A stretch of 64,000 nt of DNA from Nocardioides renjunii (GTDB lineage: Bacteria; Actinomycetota; Actinomycetes; Propionibacteriales; Nocardioidaceae). Position numbers and translations under genes: made by a program. Below, piece by piece: positions 23,894-32,345 of this stretch (positions are counted from its first letter, which is position 1; each line of letters opens with the position of its first letter). The notes below the pieces were generated by a model. The model worked only from the letters and a program-made list of their open reading frames with translations, did no database searches and was not told the origin of the DNA. Location: NCBI RefSeq assembly GCF_034661175.1, contig NZ_CP141058.1, positions 558,001 to 622,000 on the forward strand. Direction: 5' to 3'.

Positions 23894-25542
23894 CCGACCT
23901 CCGGCAGCGGCCGTCCGACGACCGCCAGGCCACCCCGCTGCCCGCCGACCTCGACGCCCGCGGGCTGGTCCGCTGGTCGTGGCGCCAGCTGACCTCGATG
24001 CGCACGGCGCTCGTCCTGCTGCTGCTGCTCGCCCTCGCCGCGATCCCGGGGTCCGTCGTCCCGCAGGAGAACATCGACTCGCTGGCCGTCTCGCAGTGGC
24101 GCGACGACCACCCGCGGCTCGCCCCGATCTGGGACCGGCTCGACCTGTTCTCGGTCTACGGCTCGGTGTGGTTCTCCGCGATCTACATCCTGCTGATGAT
24201 CTCGCTGATCGGGTGCATCATCCCGCGCCTGTTCGTCTACGGCCGCGCCCTGCGCGCCCGGCCGCCGCGGGCACCCCGCCACCTCTCGCGGCTGCCCGAG
24301 AGCACGTCGTACGTCACCGACGAGGACCCGGAGGACGTGCTGCGCCGGGCCACCGACGTGGCCCGCGGGCGCCGGTTCCGCGTGGACCGGGCCGAGGGCT
24401 CCGACGCCGTCGCCGCCGAGCGCGGCCACCTGCGCGAGGCCGGCAACCTGGTCTTCCACCTCGCCGTCACCATCGTCCTGGTCGGGGTCGCCGTCGGCAG
24501 CCTGTTCGGCTACAAGGGCGGCGTCATCATGTACAACGGCGACGAGTTCGGCTTCTCCAACAACCTCACCCAGTACGACGACTTCGCGCCCGGCAGCCTG
24601 TTCGACCCGGCGGTGATGGAGCCGTTCTCCTTCAGCATCACCGACTTCGACGTCGAGTGGATCACCGAGGGGCAGCGCGCCGGGATGGCGCGGGAGTTCG
24701 TGGCCCACCTCGACTACACCACCGAGCCCGGCGCCGAGGCGCAGGAGTACGACCTCAAGGTCAACCACCCGCTGGCGATCGGCGGGACCGACGTCTTCCT
24801 GGTCGGGCACGGCTACGCCCCGGTCGTCACGATCCGCGACGGCGACGGCAACGTCGTCCAGTCGGGTCCGAGCGTCTTCCTGCCCACCAACGCGCAGACG
24901 TTCGAGTCGTTCGGGGTCATCAAGGCACCTGACGCCCAGCCCGAGCAGATCGGGCTCGAGGGCACGTTCTACCCGACGTTCGCGATGGGCCGTGACGCCG
25001 CCGGCGAGCTCACGATGCCGGCGTCCATCTGGGGCGACGCGCTCGACCCGCTGGTCTCCCTGCAGGTCTACACCGGCGACGTCGGCCTCGACGACGGCTC
25101 GGGCTCGTCGGTCTACGTCCTCGACAAGACGCGCGCGACGCAGGTCCTCAAGGCCAACGGCCAGCCGTTCCGCATGGACCTGCGTCCGGGCGACACCGTG
25201 ACCCTGCCCGACGGCCTCGGCAGCGTCACCTTCGACGGCCTCCAGCGCTGGAACAAGATCCAGATCAGCCGCAGCCCCGGCAAGATGGTCGCGCTCGTGG
25301 GTGTCGTGCTCGCCCTCGCGGGGCTGCTCGGCTCGCTGTTCGTGCGGCCGCGCCGGGTGTGGGTGCGCGCGCGGCGCCGCGAGGACGGCAGCACCCTCGT
25401 CGAGGTGGCCCGCCTCGACCGGTCCAACGGGGCCGTGCCGGGCGAGAGCACCGAGCTCGACGAGATCGTGGCGGCCCTCCGGGGCCCCGACAAGGCCGAG
25501 ACGGCCGACAAGGCCGAGAGGCCCGAGGAGGAGACGTCGTGA
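23890..25542 (+). CDS. resB: Cytochrome c biogenesis protein ResB (Ccs1)
   Basis: 550 residues. Three transmembrane helices lie in the N-terminal third (about 35-55, 95-115, 190-215). A large extracytoplasmic domain and a final helix at about 455-475 follow, with a cytoplasmic tail rich in Asp, Glu and Lys. ResB with CcsB forms the system II cytochrome c synthetase that exports heme and attaches it to CxxCH motifs. The family motif WRQLTSMRTALVLLLLLALA is at the start. GTG start coupled to ccdA; ends overlapping ccsB by GTGA. Confidence 0.95.
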   Translation: MTDLRQRPSDDRQATPLPADLDARGLVRWSWRQLTSMRTALVLLLLLALAAIPGSVVPQENIDSLAVSQWRDDHPRLAPIWDRLDLFSVYGSVWFSAIYILLMISLIGCIIPRLFVYGRALRARPPRAPRHLSRLPESTSYVTDEDPEDVLRRATDVARGRRFRVDRAEGSDAVAAERGHLREAGNLVFHLAVTIVLVGVAVGSLFGYKGGVIMYNGDEFGFSNNLTQYDDFAPGSLFDPAVMEPFSFSITDFDVEWITEGQRAGMAREFVAHLDYTTEPGAEAQEYDLKVNHPLAIGGTDVFLVGHGYAPVVTIRDGDGNVVQSGPSVFLPTNAQTFESFGVIKAPDAQPEQIGLEGTFYPTFAMGRDAAGELTMPASIWGDALDPLVSLQVYTGDVGLDDGSGSSVYVLDKTRATQVLKANGQPFRMDLRPGDTVTLPDGLGSVTFDGLQRWNKIQISRSPGKMVALVGVVLALAGLLGSLFVRPRRVWVRARRREDGSTLVEVARLDRSNGAVPGESTELDEIVAALRGPDKAETADKAERPEEETS

Positions 25543-26564
25543 CCGACGCACAGTGGGAAGTCTTCAGCTACCAGGGCGTGATCGCCGCGGCCGTCCTCTA
25601 CTTCGTGGCGATGCTCGCCTACTTCGTCGAGCTCGCCGGGCTGCGCACCGTCGGCTCGGAGCAGACGGTGCAGGACCGGCGCACGGCGATGGCCGGCCGG
25701 CTCGGGCTCGTCCTGACCGGCTTCGCGGCCGCGGTGCACCTCGTCGCGCTCGTGGCCCGCGGCCTCGCCGCGGACCCCAACCGGGTGCCGTGGGGCAACA
25801 TGTACGAGTTCGCGATCTCGGGCACCTTCGTGGTGGCCCTCGTGTTCCTCGTCTCGAGCTTCGTGTGGGGCACCGAGTGGCTGGGCCCGCTGGTGACGAC
25901 GTTCATCGTCGCCGCGCTGATGGCCGCCTTCCTCGCGCTCGACGACGCGGTGCTGCCCCTGCCCGACGCGCTCAACTCCTACTGGCTCGTGATCCACGTC
26001 GTGTCGGCCGTCATCTCGACGGGCGCCTTCACCATCGGCGCGCTGCTCTCGGTCCTCTACCTGGTCAAGAGCCGCTCCAGCGCACGGACGGGCTACCTCG
26101 CCCGCGTCCCGGACCTCGCGCGGCTGGACCGGCTGTCCTACCGGATGCACGCCTTCGCCTTCCCGGTGTGGACCTTCGCGGTCCTCATCACCGGGCCGAT
26201 CTGGGCCCACCAGGCCTGGGGCGCCTACTGGAACTGGGACCCCAAGGAGGTGTGGGCCTTCATCACGTGGGTGGTCTACGCCGCCTACCTCCACGCCCGG
26301 GCGACCGCCGGCTGGCGCGGGCGCAACGCCGCCTACCTGGCGCTGCTCGGCGTCGCGACCCTCTGGTTCAACTTCATCGGGATCAACTTCTTCAGCTCCT
26401 CCAGCCAGCACTCGTACGCCGAGAGTGCGGGCGAGGTCGTGCGGGTCGACCGGGTCGCGGAGGACGCCGCGACCGGGTCCTCAGCCGTCGTCGGGGTCGC
26501 GCGGGCGGTCGAGGCCACGCAGGAAGTCGGGGTCGTCGTCGGGGCCGATCACCCGCGGGCGTGA
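25539..26564 (+). CDS. ccsB: Cytochrome c biogenesis protein CcsB (CcsA-type heme handler)
   Basis: 341-residue membrane protein with eight predicted helices. The heme-binding WWD-type motif reads WGAYWNWDPKEVW (227-239). The conserved external and internal histidines H67, H153 and H291 are present. It works with ResB as cytochrome c synthetase. The last 50 residues, after HSYAESAG, form a hydrophilic tail encoded on DNA that also encodes the end of a convergent small gene. GTG start overlaps the resB stop. Confidence 0.94.
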   Translation: MTDAQWEVFSYQGVIAAAVLYFVAMLAYFVELAGLRTVGSEQTVQDRRTAMAGRLGLVLTGFAAAVHLVALVARGLAADPNRVPWGNMYEFAISGTFVVALVFLVSSFVWGTEWLGPLVTTFIVAALMAAFLALDDAVLPLPDALNSYWLVIHVVSAVISTGAFTIGALLSVLYLVKSRSSARTGYLARVPDLARLDRLSYRMHAFAFPVWTFAVLITGPIWAHQAWGAYWNWDPKEVWAFITWVVYAAYLHARATAGWRGRNAAYLALLGVATLWFNFIGINFFSSSSQHSYAESAGEVVRVDRVAEDAATGSSAVVGVARAVEATQEVGVVVGADHPRA

Positions 26565-26657
26565 GCCGTTGGCGCCGTCGAGGCGCCGCAGCGTCAGCCT
26601 GACCAGGACCCACACGGCGAACGCGATCAGCGCGACCACGAGCAGGACCTTGAGCAT
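26481..26657 (-). CDS. Small single-helix membrane protein (58 residues)
   Basis: 58 residues: an N-terminal transmembrane helix (about 3-20, MLKVLLVVALIAFAVWVLVR) then a charged tail containing GPDDDPDFLRGLDRP. M. tuberculosis has a similarly placed short gene after its ccsA (Rv0530A). ATG at 26657 lies 6 nt after a TACATT box, so the transcript is probably leaderless, although GGAGGA touches the ATG. The last 84 bp overlap the 3' end of ccsB on the other strand. Function unknown. Confidence 0.75.
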   Translation of the reverse strand: MLKVLLVVALIAFAVWVLVRLTLRRLDGANGSRPRVIGPDDDPDFLRGLDRPRDPDDG

Positions 26658-26663
26658 TCCTCC

Positions 26664-26669
26664 AATGTA
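26664..26669 (-). promoter_or_regulatory. -10 box for the 58-residue membrane protein gene
   Basis: TACATT on the minus strand, 6 nt before ATG at 26657. It lies 13 bp from a diverging TAGGCT box for the neighbour. Confidence 0.5.
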
Positions 26670-26681
26670 GTCGGCACGTCC

Positions 26682-26687
26682 TAGGCT
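26682..26687 (+). promoter_or_regulatory. -10 box for leaderless DUF4229 gene
   Basis: TAGGCT followed by 6 nt and then GTG at 26694, with no Shine-Dalgarno at usable spacing. Confidence 0.5.
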
Positions 26688-26693
26688 GGAGCC

Positions 26694-26957
26694 GTGAAGG
26701 AGTTCGTCGTCTACACAGCGATGCGGATCGCGCTGTTCCTCGCCTCGTTCGGCATCGTCGTCGGTGTCATGGCCCTGGTCCTCGACGGCCGCTTCAACCT
26801 GTTCTGGGCGGTGGTCCTGGCCTTCCTGATCTCCGGCGTCGCCTCGTTCTACCTCCTCGACCGCCAGCGCGAGGCCTTCGCCCGACGCGTCGAGACGCGG
26901 GCCGCGAAGGCCGCGGCCGCGTTCGAGGAGCGCAAGGCGCGCGAGGACCGGGACTGA
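26694..26957 (+). CDS. DUF4229-type membrane protein
   Basis: 87 residues with two transmembrane helices (about 8-30 and 36-55) and a strongly charged C-terminal helix rich in Arg, Ala and Glu, likely a cytoplasmic coiled coil. This pattern matches the DUF4229 family, which in Actinobacteria accompanies menaquinone and cytochrome genes. GTG start at 26694, divergent from the 58-residue gene. Function unknown. Confidence 0.8.
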   Translation: MKEFVVYTAMRIALFLASFGIVVGVMALVLDGRFNLFWAVVLAFLISGVASFYLLDRQREAFARRVETRAAKAAAAFEERKAREDRD

Positions 26958-26968
26958 GCCCAGGTCGA

Positions 26969-28066
26969 GTGGTGGCCCCGACGCTGACCCGCCGCCAGGC
27001 GCTGGCCTGGCGCCTCGGGCGCCAGCACCTCGTCGGCGGTGCGTCCGGACCGGCGGAGGTGGTGCGCACCCTCGCCGCGGTCTCCGTCTTCGGCTCCGAC
27101 CCCGACCTCGCCGTACGCCGCCGGCTGGCGTCGCCCGGCGAGCCGGGGGAGGTGCAGCGCGCCCTCCGCGACGGCCGGCTGGTGCGCACCTTCTCGTTCC
27201 GCGGCTCGGTGCAGGTGATGGCCCCGGAGACCGCCGGCGCCTACCTCGCCCTGCGCGCCGCCGGCCGCCAGTGGGAGCTGCGCAGCTGGGTCGAGCACTA
27301 CCGGGTCCGGCCCGAGGAGTGGCCCGACCTGCGCGAGGTGGTGCGCGGTGCGGTGGCCGACGGCCCGGTCGTCCCGCAGGCGGTCGCCGACGCGCTGACC
27401 GCCGGTCGTCGGTTCGCCCACCTGGCCCCGCAGTTCGCTGAGCCCAACCCCACCTTCCTCAAGCCCTTCGCGTGGCAGGGCGACATCGTCCTCGGCCCCG
27501 AGCTCGACGGGCCGCTCACCCTGCAGAGCCCTGCCGCGTCACCCGCCTGGGCGGGGATCCCGCCGCTCGACATGGCGGGGCCGCGCGCCGTCCTCGACTA
27601 CCTCCGTGCCTACGGCCCGGCCACGCCCGCCCACCTCGACGACTGGCTCGGGGGCGGTCTCAGCGCCGGGCGGGCGCGGCTGCGTCGTTGGTGGGCCGAG
27701 GTGGAGCCCGGGCTGGTGGAGGTGGACGTCGAGGGCGAGCGCCGGTGGCTCGTCGCCGACGACGCGGAGGAGGTCGCCGGCACCCGGCCCGCCACGCGCG
27801 TCGTGCTGCTGCCCGGGAAGGACGACTGGGTGATGGGCCCCGGCACCAAGGACACCTGGGTCGTGCCGCCCGAGCAGCGCACCGCCATGACCCGCGGCGC
27901 CGCCTCGGTGGTCGTCGACGGCGTCGTCGCCGGGACCTGGCGCGTCCACGGCGCCAGCGTGGAGCTCACCTGTCGCCTGGTCGACGCGGACCTGGCCGCC
28001 GCGCGCGCCGAGGTCTCGCTGCTCGGCGGCCTTCTGGGCCGCGACCTCTCGCTCAGAACCCCGTGA
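26969..28066 (+). CDS. Winged-helix DNA-binding-domain protein (HTH_42/AlkZ-like family)
   Basis: 365 residues starting VVAPTLTRRQALAWRLGRQHL, the typical opening of the winged-helix DUF1006/HTH_42 family. Mid-protein landmarks are FSFRGSVQVMAPE and AYLRA-like helices, with the C-terminal strand VVLLPGKDDWVMGP. AlkZ members of this family are DNA glycosylases for interstrand crosslinks. Most, like this one, are uncharacterised. The GTG start is 11 nt after the DUF4229 stop. It overlaps the convergent Eis-like gene by 14 bp. Confidence 0.78.
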   Translation: MVAPTLTRRQALAWRLGRQHLVGGASGPAEVVRTLAAVSVFGSDPDLAVRRRLASPGEPGEVQRALRDGRLVRTFSFRGSVQVMAPETAGAYLALRAAGRQWELRSWVEHYRVRPEEWPDLREVVRGAVADGPVVPQAVADALTAGRRFAHLAPQFAEPNPTFLKPFAWQGDIVLGPELDGPLTLQSPAASPAWAGIPPLDMAGPRAVLDYLRAYGPATPAHLDDWLGGGLSAGRARLRRWWAEVEPGLVEVDVEGERRWLVADDAEEVAGTRPATRVVLLPGKDDWVMGPGTKDTWVVPPEQRTAMTRGAASVVVDGVVAGTWRVHGASVELTCRLVDADLAAARAEVSLLGGLLGRDLSLRTP

Positions 28067-29309
28067 GGCTGTGGGGCGGCTCGGCCAGGTCCGCCATCGC
28101 GGCGAACCGGCGTACGCCCTCGTCCGGGCCGTCGACGCGACCGGCACGCCGCAGCAGCCCGACCGGGACGGCGCTGAGGTAGAGGCTGGCCAGGGTGCTC
28201 GCGTCGACGTGGACGTCGGCGGCGCGGTCCGTGCGGGCCACCGCGGCGGTGCCGTCTGCGGCGGTGACCTCGAAGCGTCCGGCGGCGTGGCCCTGCGGGT
28301 CGTCCACCTCGAGCACGACGGTGCCGTCACCGGCCCACGGGCGGGCCTCGAGGGCCCGGGGGACGTCGAGGACGCGGAGCCAGAGGAACTCCTGGACCTC
28401 GGTCGTGCGCACCCGGTTGAGGTCCGTGAGCGCCCACGCGAGGGGGTCCTCGGGGTGGAACAGGTTGAAGGTGACCGTCCGGATGCGGTCCATTCGGCCG
28501 AGCAGCGACCACAGCGCGAGCTGCGCCTGGCTGGTCAGCGCGATCATCTCCTCGACGCGGAGGGAGTACTTCTCGCCGTGCTTGAACAGGACGAAGCCGT
28601 CCACGTGGCCGTCGGCATCGAGGTGGACCGCGGCCCTGAGCTTGCGGTTGGCGCCGCCGCCGTCGAACTCGTAGGCGCCGGTGTGGATGTCCTCGTACTG
28701 CGCGGGCCACTCGACCGAGCCCCGCTGCCGGGCGTGGAAGGCGTCGAAGACCCCCTTGACGTGCGCCCACGCGTCCTTCGGCTCGATGAGCTCGACGCGC
28801 CCCGGGTCGGTGGAGGAGCGCATCTCGAAGCCGGGTGTCGTGTCGACCTCGACGCCGCACCGGAACGTCGCCGCGCCGAAGCCCCAGCGCCCGTAGATGG
28901 TCGCCTCCGACGCGGTGAGGGCGGCCATCGGCACGCCCTGCGCGACGGCGTCGGCGAGGTCGTCCTCGATGAACCGGCGCAGCAGCCCCCGGCGGCGGTG
29001 GGCGGCGCTCGTGGTGACGTCGGTGATCATCCGCAGCGGCAGGAGCCCACGCCCGGCGTTGAGAGTCTTGTCGAGGCTGGCGTAGGTCGCCACGGGGATC
29101 GGGCCGGCACCGAACTCCCCCTCGGGCAGCCAGGCGCCGCGGACCACCGCCCGGTCGGCGCGGTAGTGGCCCACCCACCGCTGGACCATCTCGTCCTCGG
29201 GCCGGTCGTCGCGGAACCCGCGCAGCACGCCCTCGATCCACCCCCTCCGGCGGGCGGCGGCGGCCTCGGAGTCGTCGAACAGGTCGAGGGTCGCGACGTC
29301 GTAGTCCAC
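28053..29309 (-). CDS. Eis-family N-acetyltransferase
   Basis: 418 residues: two GNAT-fold regions plus a C-terminal sterol-carrier-like domain, the layout of mycobacterial Eis. The acetyl-CoA loop is HRRRGLLRRF (104-113). The general-acid tyrosine is Y139 in SEATIYGRWGFG. The protein ends exactly in Phe, whose carboxylate is catalytic in Eis. Eis acetylates amine groups of diverse substrates, including aminoglycosides; the natural target here is unknown. GTG at 29309 follows TAGCGT by 6 nt. Confidence 0.87.
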   Translation of the reverse strand: MDYDVATLDLFDDSEAAAARRRGWIEGVLRGFRDDRPEDEMVQRWVGHYRADRAVVRGAWLPEGEFGAGPIPVATYASLDKTLNAGRGLLPLRMITDVTTSAAHRRRGLLRRFIEDDLADAVAQGVPMAALTASEATIYGRWGFGAATFRCGVEVDTTPGFEMRSSTDPGRVELIEPKDAWAHVKGVFDAFHARQRGSVEWPAQYEDIHTGAYEFDGGGANRKLRAAVHLDADGHVDGFVLFKHGEKYSLRVEEMIALTSQAQLALWSLLGRMDRIRTVTFNLFHPEDPLAWALTDLNRVRTTEVQEFLWLRVLDVPRALEARPWAGDGTVVLEVDDPQGHAAGRFEVTAADGTAAVARTDRAADVHVDASTLASLYLSAVPVGLLRRAGRVDGPDEGVRRFAAMADLAEPPHSLTGF

Positions 29310-29315
29310 GCGGTC

Positions 29316-29321
29316 ACGCTA
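29316..29321 (-). promoter_or_regulatory. -10 box for leaderless Eis-like gene
   Basis: TAGCGT on the minus strand, 6 nt upstream of GTG at 29309. Confidence 0.5.
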
Positions 29322-29356
29322 GTGAACGGCTCGGCGGCCCGGCCACGGGTTATCCC

Positions 29357-30232
29357 TCAGGCGAGGACCAGCAGCGGCACCGCGACGAGGACCGACCAGA
29401 CCAGCTCGGAGGCGCCGGTGGCGGCGAGCACGGGGACGAGGGCCGGGCCGGACGCGCCGGTCAGGACGGCCCGGGTGGGGGCCGCGGCCCGGGCGAGGAA
29501 GCCGAGTCCCACCAGCGCCCACCAGGTGGTCGCTGCGGCGACGGCCACGACCGCGGCGGCCGCGGCCAGGACGAGGAAGGCGTAGAGGAAGCGGGTGCGC
29601 TCGTCGCCCAGCCGCACCGCGAGCGTGCGCTTGCCGGCGACGGTGTCGGTGGGGATGTCGCGGAGGTTGTTGGCGACCAGGATGGCGCAGGCCAGCGCGC
29701 CGATGCCGACTCCGGCGTAGAGGGCCGGCCACTCCCACGTCCGGGTCTGGACGTAGGTCGTGCCGACGACCGCCACGAGGCCGAAGAACACGAAGACCAT
29801 GACCTCGCCCAGGCCGAGGTAGCCGTAGGGCTTCCCTCCGCCGGTGTAGAACCACGCCGCGACCACGCAGACGGCGCCGACCGCGACGAGCCACCAGGCC
29901 GTCGTCGCCGCGAGCACGAGGCCGGCGGCGGCGGCGACCCCGAACGCGGCGAACGCCGCGGCCTTCACCGCGGCCGGCGTCGCCGCACCGGACCCGACCA
30001 GCCGCATCGGGCCGACCCGGTCGGCGTCGGTGCCGCGGATGCCGTCGGAGTAGTCGTTGGCGTAGTTGACCCCGACCTGCAGCGCGAGGCTCACGACGAG
30101 GGCGAGCAGCGCCTTCCACCACACCGCCTCATCGACGTGCGCCGCGACACCGGTGCCGGCCAGCACGGGGGCGACGGCCGCGGGAAGGGTGCGCGGCCGG
30201 GCGCCGGCGAGCCAGTCAGCGGGGGAGGTCAC
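29357..30232 (-). CDS. menA: 1,4-dihydroxy-2-naphthoate polyprenyltransferase
   Basis: Integral membrane UbiA-family enzyme that attaches the isoprenoid chain to dihydroxynaphthoate, giving demethylmenaquinone. 291 residues, about eight to nine helices. The first Asp-rich motif is [11 protein letters not shown] (59-69); the second lies in [16 protein letters not shown]. Gly/Ala-rich helices are typical. GTG start; the first 17 bp overlap the MFS gene that precedes it in the same direction. The chain donor may come from the synthase at 61532. Confidence 0.95.
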   Translation of the reverse strand: MTSPADWLAGARPRTLPAAVAPVLAGTGVAAHVDEAVWWKALLALVVSLALQVGVNYANDYSDGIRGTDADRVGPMRLVGSGAATPAAVKAAAFAAFGVAAAAGLVLAATTAWWLVAVGAVCVVAAWFYTGGGKPYGYLGLGEVMVFVFFGLVAVVGTTYVQTRTWEWPALYAGVGIGALACAILVANNLRDIPTDTVAGKRTLAVRLGDERTRFLYAFLVLAAAAAVVAVAAATTWWALVGLGFLARAAAPTRAVLTGASGPALVPVLAATGASELVWSVLVAVPLLVLA

Positions 30233-31571
30233 CGCCGGATTGTGTCAGTGCCGGGTCGGGGTCGAGGAGCGAGGGCGGTCCGGCGGCCGCGACCTCCTCG
30301 ACGTCGGGAGCGTCGGCGCGGGCGTCCGCGAGGACGTCGGCCGGCACGTTGTGCTCGAGCCAGCGCCGGCCCGCGTGGGCGGCGAAGTGGAGGCCGGTCG
30401 CGGCCGCGGTGACGATGGCGGCGATGGTCAGCCAGCCGAAGGCGCCCCACTCCATCGCGAGGAAGCCGTAGACCGCCGGCGCCCAGAAGCGGCCGAGGGT
30501 GCCGCCGAGCTCGGAGACGCCCTGGTAGTCGCCGCGCCGCCGCGGGTCCATGAGCTCGACCTCGAGGGTCCAGCCCGACGCGGACAGGAACAGCTCGGAC
30601 CAGGTGAGGACGACGTGGCCGAGGAAGAAGAGCGCGATCGTCAGCCAGCCGACGGTCTCGTGGGTGACGAGGGTGATCACGCAGGTGAGGACGAAGAAGA
30701 CCGTGGAGAGGCGCACGGCCCGCAGGGCGGTGGTGACGTCGCGGATGCCGCGGGACGCCAGCTGCGGGAGCACGATGCACATGAGCGTGTTGGTGCCGAA
30801 GAGCAGCGCGACGAGGACCTCGGGGGCGTCGGTCTCGGTGACCAGCCAGACCGGGATCACGGTGTGCAGCAGCACCTGGTTGGTCCACATCACGCCGGTC
30901 AGGGCGGTGACCGCGAGCCAGCTGCGGTTGCGGATCGCGGGGATGCCCTCGGGCTTGGCGCGCGGCTCCGGCCCGCGGACGTCGTGGCTGGCGTCGGGCA
31001 GCCGGAGCACCGCGACGCTGTTGGCCACGAACAGCACCGCGCTCAGCATCGGTGCCCACCGCAGCGCGTCGGTGCCGAAGGCGATCGCCACCACGCCGAT
31101 CAGCCCGCCGAGGCTGAACCCGAGGTTGAGCGCGGAGTACATGTAGGCCCGCGACTCCACCCGCTCGGCCGGCGGCAGGACGTCGATGACGTAGGCGCCG
31201 TGGGCGGTGCCGGCCAGCGTGCCCACGACCTCCATGGCCACCGCGAGGGCGACGTACTCGGGGAAGCTGTCGATCCACGGCCACGCCGCGAACAGGGCGC
31301 CCTGCACCAGGGCGCTCAGCGACCACATCCGCTTCGGGCCGAAGCGGTCGACCAGCCTGCCCATGGGCACCGCCACCACGAAGCTCGCGATCGCAGCGAT
31401 CGTGAGACCGAGGCCCACCTGGCCCAGCGACAGGCCGACGACGAGGATGAAGAACACCGCCGACCCGGCCAGGAAGGCCCCGTCCGCGGAGGCGAAGATG
31501 AGCGACTGGGCGGACAGCCGCCCGGCGAGGGTGGACGGGGGAGTGGCGTAGCGCTTGAGGGCAGTGAGCAT
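30216..31571 (-). CDS. MFS transporter, paralogue 1
   Basis: 451 residues with twelve predicted helices. The cytoplasmic loop 2-3 motif reads [14 protein letters not shown], the MFS A-motif. It resembles proton-driven drug exporters. ATG at 31571 is chosen because GAGAGG lies about 9 nt upstream; in-frame starts at 31580 and 31595 are less well placed. Ends overlapping menA. A closely related transporter is encoded 0.8 kb away at 32346-33641. A 50-residue acidic tail follows the last helix. Confidence 0.87.
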   Translation of the reverse strand: MLTALKRYATPPSTLAGRLSAQSLIFASADGAFLAGSAVFFILVVGLSLGQVGLGLTIAAIASFVVAVPMGRLVDRFGPKRMWSLSALVQGALFAAWPWIDSFPEYVALAVAMEVVGTLAGTAHGAYVIDVLPPAERVESRAYMYSALNLGFSLGGLIGVVAIAFGTDALRWAPMLSAVLFVANSVAVLRLPDASHDVRGPEPRAKPEGIPAIRNRSWLAVTALTGVMWTNQVLLHTVIPVWLVTETDAPEVLVALLFGTNTLMCIVLPQLASRGIRDVTTALRAVRLSTVFFVLTCVITLVTHETVGWLTIALFFLGHVVLTWSELFLSASGWTLEVELMDPRRRGDYQGVSELGGTLGRFWAPAVYGFLAMEWGAFGWLTIAAIVTAAATGLHFAAHAGRRWLEHNVPADVLADARADAPDVEEVAAAGPPSLLDPDPALTQSGGDLPR

Positions 31572-31658
31572 CGCCGACATCCTCTCCCGCGGCACCGACG
31601 TCCGTCCTCCGATTTCCGGGTGGGGTGCGCCACCCCGGACCGACGACGGCCCGCGTCG

Positions 31659-31976
31659 TCAGGTGCCGGCGGGGGAGAGCATCCCCTGGTCCACCCACAT
31701 CTCGACGACGGCCCAGCCGTCGGGCTCGGGTGCGGCGACCACGATCCGGCCGCTGTAGCGGCCCTCGACCTGCCGCCAGCCGAGCAGCAACGCGGCCTGG
31801 CGACCGTGGGGCCCGTCGTACCAGCAGTGCCGCACCGGCGGGGCCGGCGGCTCGCGGGGCGCCGGGTGCTCGACCGGTCGCTCGGGCGCGACCCCGTGGC
31901 CGGCCTCGCGGGCCCGGGTGTTGGCGACGCGCTCGGCGAGCGTCTCCCGTCGTCCCGACGTCATCCCACCGGCCAT
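31659..31976 (-). CDS. Hypothetical protein, 105 residues
   Basis: Unrecognised protein. The N-terminal half is polar and Pro/Arg-rich. The C-terminal half contains HCWYDGPHGRQAALLLGW and RYSGRIVVAAPEPDGW, which look like beta strands of a compact domain. ATG at 31976 is chosen because a TACCCT box ends 7 nt upstream; ATG at 31964 with GGTGGG is the alternative. It sits between the two MFS genes in the same direction. Confidence 0.65.
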   Translation of the reverse strand: MAGGMTSGRRETLAERVANTRAREAGHGVAPERPVEHPAPREPPAPPVRHCWYDGPHGRQAALLLGWRQVEGRYSGRIVVAAPEPDGWAVVEMWVDQGMLSPAGT

Positions 31977-31983
31977 GTCGCGA

Positions 31984-31989
31984 AGGGTA
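31984..31989 (-). promoter_or_regulatory. -10 box for the 105-residue hypothetical gene
   Basis: TACCCT on the minus strand, 7 nt before ATG at 31976. Confidence 0.4.
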
Positions 31990-32029
31990 GGCGGCGCCAC
32001 CGACCCTCGCCGGAGCCCGCTGGGCGCCG

Positions 32030-32317
32030 TCAGGCGCCGGGCACCACGCGCAGGTCGCGGTCGGCGCCGTCGCCGAGGGCCCGCAGCGCCTCCTGGTAGC
32101 CCGCGCTGTCGTGCGCGGCCACCGCCGCCTCCACCGACGGGAACTCGATGACCACCGTGCGGGTCGACTCGCCCTTCTCGAAGGTCGCCTCCGGCAACCC
32201 CCTGGCGAGGAACCGCCCGCCCGCCTCGCGCAGGGCCGGGCCGGCGAGGTCGGCGTACGCCGCCACCTTGGCGGGGTCGTGCACGGCCTTGTAGACGCAG
32301 ATCCAGTAGGCACTCAT
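32030..32317 (-). CDS. DUF1330-family protein
   Basis: 95 residues in a ferredoxin-like dimeric alpha-beta barrel fold. Landmarks are YWICVYKAVHDPAKVAAYAD at the N-terminus and ATFEKGESTRTVVIEFPSVE mid-protein. DUF1330 proteins are small cytosolic proteins of unknown function. ATG at 32317 follows a TACTGT box by 6 nt; the longer open frame upstream has no start signal. Confidence 0.85.
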   Translation of the reverse strand: MSAYWICVYKAVHDPAKVAAYADLAGPALREAGGRFLARGLPEATFEKGESTRTVVIEFPSVEAAVAAHDSAGYQEALRALGDGADRDLRVVPGA

Positions 32318-32323
32318 GCGCCG

Positions 32324-32329
32324 ACAGTA
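32324..32329 (-). promoter_or_regulatory. -10 box for leaderless DUF1330 gene
   Basis: TACTGT on the minus strand, 6 nt before ATG at 32317. Confidence 0.45.
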
Positions 32330-32345
32330 CGACGTGCGTCCCGCC

